Assembly: GCA_027459605.1 (NCBI GenBank)
Contig: DAIDHR010000020.1
Coordinates: 1 to 36,712, forward strand
Source: Alphaproteobacteria bacterium
Lineage (GTDB): Bacteria; Pseudomonadota; Alphaproteobacteria; UBA9655
Reading direction: 5' to 3'
Length of the DNA stretch: 36,712 nucleotides
Both the position numbers and the translations under genes were made by a program. This document shows, one piece after another, positions 33,130 through 36,712 of the stretch (the stretch's first letter is position 1; every line of letters begins with the position of its first letter). A model generated the notes under the pieces. It worked only from the letters and a program-made list of their open reading frames with translations, did no database searches and had not been told where the DNA came from.

Positions 33130-34197
33130 ATGTTTTCAAACTCTTACCACGATCCAATAGAATTTTTAGTTAATAGAAAATATCCAGATTTTCCATTTTT
33201 AACCGTCCTTAAAAAACAGGGAAAAGAAATTAATCCAGAACAAAAGGAGCGTTATACAAAAGCTGATGCCTATCAAAAGGTGCTTCGGTCTAAAACAACT
33301 GAAGAAATCGCTGAACTGTATAAGAATGAGCAACGAAAGTGGTTTAGTGAAATGGAATTAAAAAATGAAATGGCTTTACAACGACTTTTAGAAGCAAGGG
33401 CTGATTACGGAATTTGGAGTAAAGTAGCTTACTGGACATTAGACGAAGCAATTTCGCTCTCTTTTGGACTAAACCCTAATATCGTAAATTGGGAAACAAT
33501 TAAGTCACATATAAATACTTCACCTTTCGCTAAAAAGTATGAGGAAATAAGGTTTTTAGCTTATAGAGCAAAAATAGCGCAACAACTTGGTGACCCAACT
33601 CTTCCAGAATCTTTCATAGTTTGGGCGAAAGATAATGAAATTGAATTTCCAGAAGAATTAGAAGAAAAAATTATAGCTAGAGGGGGTAATACAGAGTCTT
33701 GGAAAACTCGATATAAGGAGTTGTTTGAGAAATATAAAAAGCGCACCGAAGAGTACGAAGAACTTCTCAACTTAAATATTTCCTCAAATAAAGAGATTGA
33801 AGATCTTCGAAATCAGTTAAATGAGATCAAAGAGAGAGACAAAAGGAAAGAAATTAATAAACAACCAAATAATACCAGTGGCGTAACAAGGTCTAGAAAT
33901 GTGGCCCGAATTTGTTTTGCGGCAGTTTGTATTGACAAATTTAATTGGGACGAAGATCCTTCAGCAGTTGGAAAAATCAGAACCCGCATCCTTAATAACG
34001 TTATGAACGGTAAAGTTAAAGGAGATGATGAGACAATTCGCGGATATCTTGAAAAAGGCCGCGAAGATATAAAAAAAATCAGACTCCTCTATGAAGGAGA
34101 AGAAATAAGTGATCAAGAGATACTAGAACTTCTTCTAGAAGGTAGTAAGGACTTTAAAAACAGACTGTGGACCTATCAGCTAAAAAACACGTTTTAA
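33130..34197 (+). CDS. hypothetical coiled-coil protein after integrase 2
   Basis: I do not recognise a family for this 355-aa soluble protein. Residues about 90-120 include YWTLDEAISLSFGLNPNIVN, a motif that looks conserved. About 205-245 is a coiled coil (KKRTEEYEELLNLN, KEIEDLRNQLNEIKERDKRK). The last ~100 residues hold a helical domain (ARICFAAVCIDKFNWDEDPS, TIRGYLEKGREDIKKI). GGAAGAAG precedes the ATG at 33130, 29 bp after the integrase stop, and a strong terminator follows. It is the positional counterpart of the 358-aa protein in element 1. Confidence 0.8.
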   Translation: MFSNSYHDPIEFLVNRKYPDFPFLTVLKKQGKEINPEQKERYTKADAYQKVLRSKTTEEIAELYKNEQRKWFSEMELKNEMALQRLLEARADYGIWSKVAYWTLDEAISLSFGLNPNIVNWETIKSHINTSPFAKKYEEIRFLAYRAKIAQQLGDPTLPESFIVWAKDNEIEFPEELEEKIIARGGNTESWKTRYKELFEKYKKRTEEYEELLNLNISSNKEIEDLRNQLNEIKERDKRKEINKQPNNTSGVTRSRNVARICFAAVCIDKFNWDEDPSAVGKIRTRILNNVMNGKVKGDDETIRGYLEKGREDIKKIRLLYEGEEISDQEILELLLEGSKDFKNRLWTYQLKNTF

Positions 34198-34205
34198 AAT
34201 ACCTA

Positions 34206-34255
34206 GGCGATTTGATAAAAAAAGCGAAATCGCTTTTTTTATAGGTGAAATCGCC
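34206..34255. terminator. nested hairpin terminator, bidirectional
   Basis: The inner stem A7-GCG (34217-34226) pairs with CGC-T7 (34231-34240) around an AAAT loop, giving a terminator on both strands. An outer stem GGCGATTT (34206-34213) and AAATCGCC (34248-34255) encloses it. It separates the integrase operon from the AlpA-primase operon. Confidence 0.8.
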
Positions 34256-34313
34256 CGCAACCTTTTTAGAACGTTACAGAATGACTTCGTTAAACAATAA
34301 CGGAGTTAAATTC

Positions 34314-34549
34314 ATGACGAATCATATTATACCTGAAACTGGTTTTGTACGCCTTCCAGCCATTCTAAAAGTCATCCCTGTGGGGAAGACAACTTGGTGG
34401 GAGGGAGTAAATCTGGGCGTTTTCCACAATCTGTAAAGCTTGGGCCTCGTATTACTGCTTGGCGTGCAGAAGAGATACGGAAGCTGATTGATCAATACTC
34501 CGCTATTGATAATAAGCACATAACTCATTCTTCAAATAAAGTTAAATGA
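34314..34549 (+). pseudogene. AlpA-like regulator/excisionase with a one-base frameshift
   Basis: From ATG 34314 (GGAG at 34302-34305) the frame reads MTNHIIPETGFVRLPAILKV and IPVGKTTWWEGV, the first half of an AlpA HTH, then leaves the frame and stops at 34436. In the +1 frame from about 34408 the second half is intact: SGRFPQSVKLGPRITAWRAE, EIRKLIDQY, up to TGA 34547-34549. One base appears lost in the run GTAAATCTGGG (GTAAAATCTGGG would restore it). The restored end overlaps the primase ATG as ATGA, showing that the full frame was once functional. It could be a sequencing error, a true mutation, or slippage in the A run. Confidence 0.8.
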
Positions 34550-36666
34550 AGGCGGCCATGAATCACAACCAACCTCCCTTTCACCAAATAAATTATAGCA
34601 ACCTTCATACTTGGGCACCAGCAGAAATTCAACGCCTTGTACACTCTTTGGGAAAAGCACAGCGCTCAGGCCAAGGATGGGCCTGCCTTTGTCCTGCACA
34701 TGATGATCATGACCCAAGCCTTTCTGTTTCTGTAGGAGAAGATGGCAAGCTCTTACTCTACTGTCATGCAGGATGTTCATTTGAGAATATCCTTGGCGCG
34801 ATAGAAATGAGAGGGTTAATACCTTACAACCTTACAGATATTCAAAAAAGTAAGGAAATACATAAGGTTAAACCTGTAAGGTGGTCTGTAAAGTCTTGTA
34901 ATAACAGTGATGAACATTACAGCGCTCTTACAGATGACATTACAGACTCAAGTCCAAGTAATTCAAAGGATGATGATGAATCCTGTAAGGTTGTAAGGTC
35001 GGATATGGCTTATAAGATTTGGAGTACTTCAAGTGAAGTTTGGAAAACACCTGCTGAGGTCTATTTAACAAACAGAGGGATTGATACGTTCCTTTTAAGG
35101 GAATACATAAATAAGACTTTCAGGTACAAAGCTGCTTGTTGGCATGCACCTTCCGGAAAAGATTTGCAATGCTTAATTGCTCAAGTGACTAGTAAAGACG
35201 GGACTTTTATGGGTATCCATCGTCTCTTTTTAACTCCAGAAGGTAATAAAATACTTGGTCAGTCAAAGACATCCCTGGGAAAAATAAAAGGCGGAGCTGT
35301 CTATCTTACTCCTGTTAAAGAAAAAATGATCCTCACAGAAGGTCTTGAAGATGGTCTTATTTTGACACAGTGTTGCCCAGATTATGGGGTTTGCTCTTTC
35401 CTTGGAGGGAATTGCCTCGTTGATTTAGCTCCGAGTGTACAAGAAGTAGTCCTTGCAGCTGATAGTGATGAAGCAGGAAGAAAGCTTGCACGCCGGGTGG
35501 TGAGACACCTTCAATCGGATGAGAAAGCTGCAGGAATGTGTTATCCACCAATAGGTAAGGATTTTAACGAATATTTTTTGAAGACAGGGGATGCTGCAAC
35601 TATACAAGTAATTGTTGAAAAAACACAGCTAGAAGTGTCAGGAGTTATTACAAGAAAAACAGATGTAGAAGTCGCCTTTAAATATCAAACTCGAAAGACG
35701 GGATTTATTATCGAGGACATTCTTCCACAAATTGGCATATCTATTTTGGCGGGACATCCAAAAGTGGGTAAAAGTTGGCTTGTTCTTAATTTTGCTCTTG
35801 ATATTGCTTTGAAGAATAAGGTGTTAGGGCAATTCCCGACATCACAAGTAGGTGTATACTATATATCGCTCGAAGATAATCGCGCACGTTTATGGGAACG
35901 ATTTAAAAAGGTTCTGAATGGTAATAATCTCCCAGAGTTACTGTTATCCCTTAAAACTATTTGCCTTCCCCTTGATGAAAATGGACTCATCCTCTTAAGG
36001 AAAGAAATAGAAGAAGATCCCAAGATAAAGTTTATTATTATTGATCCTTTTGAGCGGGTTAGACCAAAAGGAAAAGTAAATCAAAACTCTTATCAAAGTG
36101 ATTACAGTCATTTTGGGGCCATTAAAGCTTTAGCAGAAGAGTTAGAAGTCCAAATTCTACTCATTCACCATCTTAAGAAAAATACAACCGGGAATGCAGT
36201 AACTGATTTGAATGGCTCTATGGGCCTTGCAGGAGCGGCAGATACAATCTTAACCCTTCATAAATCCGAAAATGAGGGTGTTTTTAAACTTAACATAACT
36301 GGAAAAGACGTTGAAGAAAGAGATTTAGAGTTGGAATTTGAAAGGGAGATGGGTCGCTTTTTAATAAGCGAAAAACAAGAAAACTTAAATCAAACCCTTC
36401 AGGCAGAGATCTTGCGCTCCATACAAACATCGTCAAAGCCTTGCTCCCCAAAAGAAATTAGCAAAGCCCTTGGAAAGACCACAAACAGTGAGCAAACAGT
36501 AGTTCGGCAACAATTGGCTGCTCTTCTTAAAAAAGGAAAATTACATCAATCACAAAAAGGACTCTATGAAATTAAAAAGGATAAAACTTCCTTACCTTTC
36601 AAAGAGGCCAACAATCTAATTTTAGAAAACTCTTTTGAACCTGCTGCAAAAGTCCTAGAGATGTGA
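34546..36666 (+). CDS. fused Toprim primase - RecA-fold helicase (element 2)
   Basis: This 706-aa protein joins the two activities that are separate in element 1. Residues ~40-85 carry the zinc motif (CLCPAHDDHDPSLSVSV, YCHAGCSFENIL). Residues ~260-345 are Toprim (MILTEGLEDGLIL, VVLAADSDEAGRKLA, DFNEYF). Residues ~385-600 are the helicase: Walker A GHPKVGKSW near 403-411, Walker B FIIIDPFERVR, then ILLIHHLKKN. A winged-helix-like end closes it (SPKEISKALGKTT, EQTVVRQQLAALLKKGKLHQ). The ATG at 34558 has AAGG at 34549-34552 and may be the true start; 34546 overlaps the AlpA stop. It replicates the element, by analogy to plasmid primase-helicases. Confidence 0.92.
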   Translation: MKAAMNHNQPPFHQINYSNLHTWAPAEIQRLVHSLGKAQRSGQGWACLCPAHDDHDPSLSVSVGEDGKLLLYCHAGCSFENILGAIEMRGLIPYNLTDIQKSKEIHKVKPVRWSVKSCNNSDEHYSALTDDITDSSPSNSKDDDESCKVVRSDMAYKIWSTSSEVWKTPAEVYLTNRGIDTFLLREYINKTFRYKAACWHAPSGKDLQCLIAQVTSKDGTFMGIHRLFLTPEGNKILGQSKTSLGKIKGGAVYLTPVKEKMILTEGLEDGLILTQCCPDYGVCSFLGGNCLVDLAPSVQEVVLAADSDEAGRKLARRVVRHLQSDEKAAGMCYPPIGKDFNEYFLKTGDAATIQVIVEKTQLEVSGVITRKTDVEVAFKYQTRKTGFIIEDILPQIGISILAGHPKVGKSWLVLNFALDIALKNKVLGQFPTSQVGVYYISLEDNRARLWERFKKVLNGNNLPELLLSLKTICLPLDENGLILLRKEIEEDPKIKFIIIDPFERVRPKGKVNQNSYQSDYSHFGAIKALAEELEVQILLIHHLKKNTTGNAVTDLNGSMGLAGAADTILTLHKSENEGVFKLNITGKDVEERDLELEFEREMGRFLISEKQENLNQTLQAEILRSIQTSSKPCSPKEISKALGKTTNSEQTVVRQQLAALLKKGKLHQSQKGLYEIKKDKTSLPFKEANNLILENSFEPAAKVLEM

Positions 36667-36705
36667 TAGTCTAAGATTAGGCTAACTCACTGAAAAGGAT
36701 AAGAA

Positions 36706-36712
36706 ATGTCAT
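36706..36712 (+). CDS. possible start of a further gene, cut by the window end
   Basis: GAAAAGGAT (36692-36700) is a good ribosome-binding site before an ATG at 36706, 40 bp after the primase-helicase stop. Only the first two codons are in the window, so nothing can be said of the product. Confidence 0.3.

Overview
The window looks like low-G+C alphaproteobacterial DNA. The conjugation genes are of the Ti-plasmid TraA/TraC/TraD type, which is typical of Alphaproteobacteria and of the integrative elements of Rickettsiales and Holosporales. AT-rich spacers, a ProP-like MHS transporter and gene remnants fit a host-associated member. The taxonomic placement is inference; no rRNA is present.

Layout. 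(1) 1-2482: a LysR regulator followed by an MHS-family transporter, probably one unit. (2) 2725-2814: a complete tRNA-Ser(CGA), whose 3' half is an integration site. (3) 2815-about 15700, element 1: tyrosine integrase, an unknown protein, then a tightly coupled replication operon (small DNA-binding protein, 54-aa peptide, Toprim primase, RepA-like helicase, 192-aa protein). Next come a duplicated GGAACA/palindrome array, an AAA-DUF234 ATPase, two small helical proteins, divergent traCD and traA with an oriT-like spacer, and a membrane coiled-coil protein. No type IV secretion genes are seen, so it looks mobilizable rather than self-transmissible. (4) 15933-31199, metabolic and stress genes: mutM, an SbtA-like bicarbonate transporter with a DUF6671 protein, a photolyase, LysR, TspO with an SDR-like epimerase, an SDR remnant, a six-gene MoxR/DUF58/DUF4381/BatA/BatB/BatD operon, and a small heat-shock protein with a sigma-32-like promoter. 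(5) 31684-31743: a 60-bp copy (58/60) of the tRNA-Ser 3' end. (6) 31848-end, element 2: a P4-type integrase, an unknown protein, a frameshifted AlpA-like gene and a fused primase-helicase, running off the window.

How it fits together. The two tRNA-Ser 3' ends, with GGGACA repeats at 10-11 bp spacing just inside each, suggest that 2815-31743 is bounded by attL and attR of integrase 1. Element 2 has its own GGGGTA repeats and sits behind the second copy. This would be a tandem array at one tRNA gene, with DNA-repair, envelope and stress genes either carried as cargo or trapped between two insertions. Both elements follow the same plan (integrase, unknown protein, small DNA-binding protein, primase, helicase), but element 1 has primase and helicase as two overlapping genes and element 2 as one fused gene. 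The most unusual sequence is the duplicated palindrome/GGAACA array beside the element 1 replication genes. It is a candidate origin or primase-recognition region that also runs through open reading frames.
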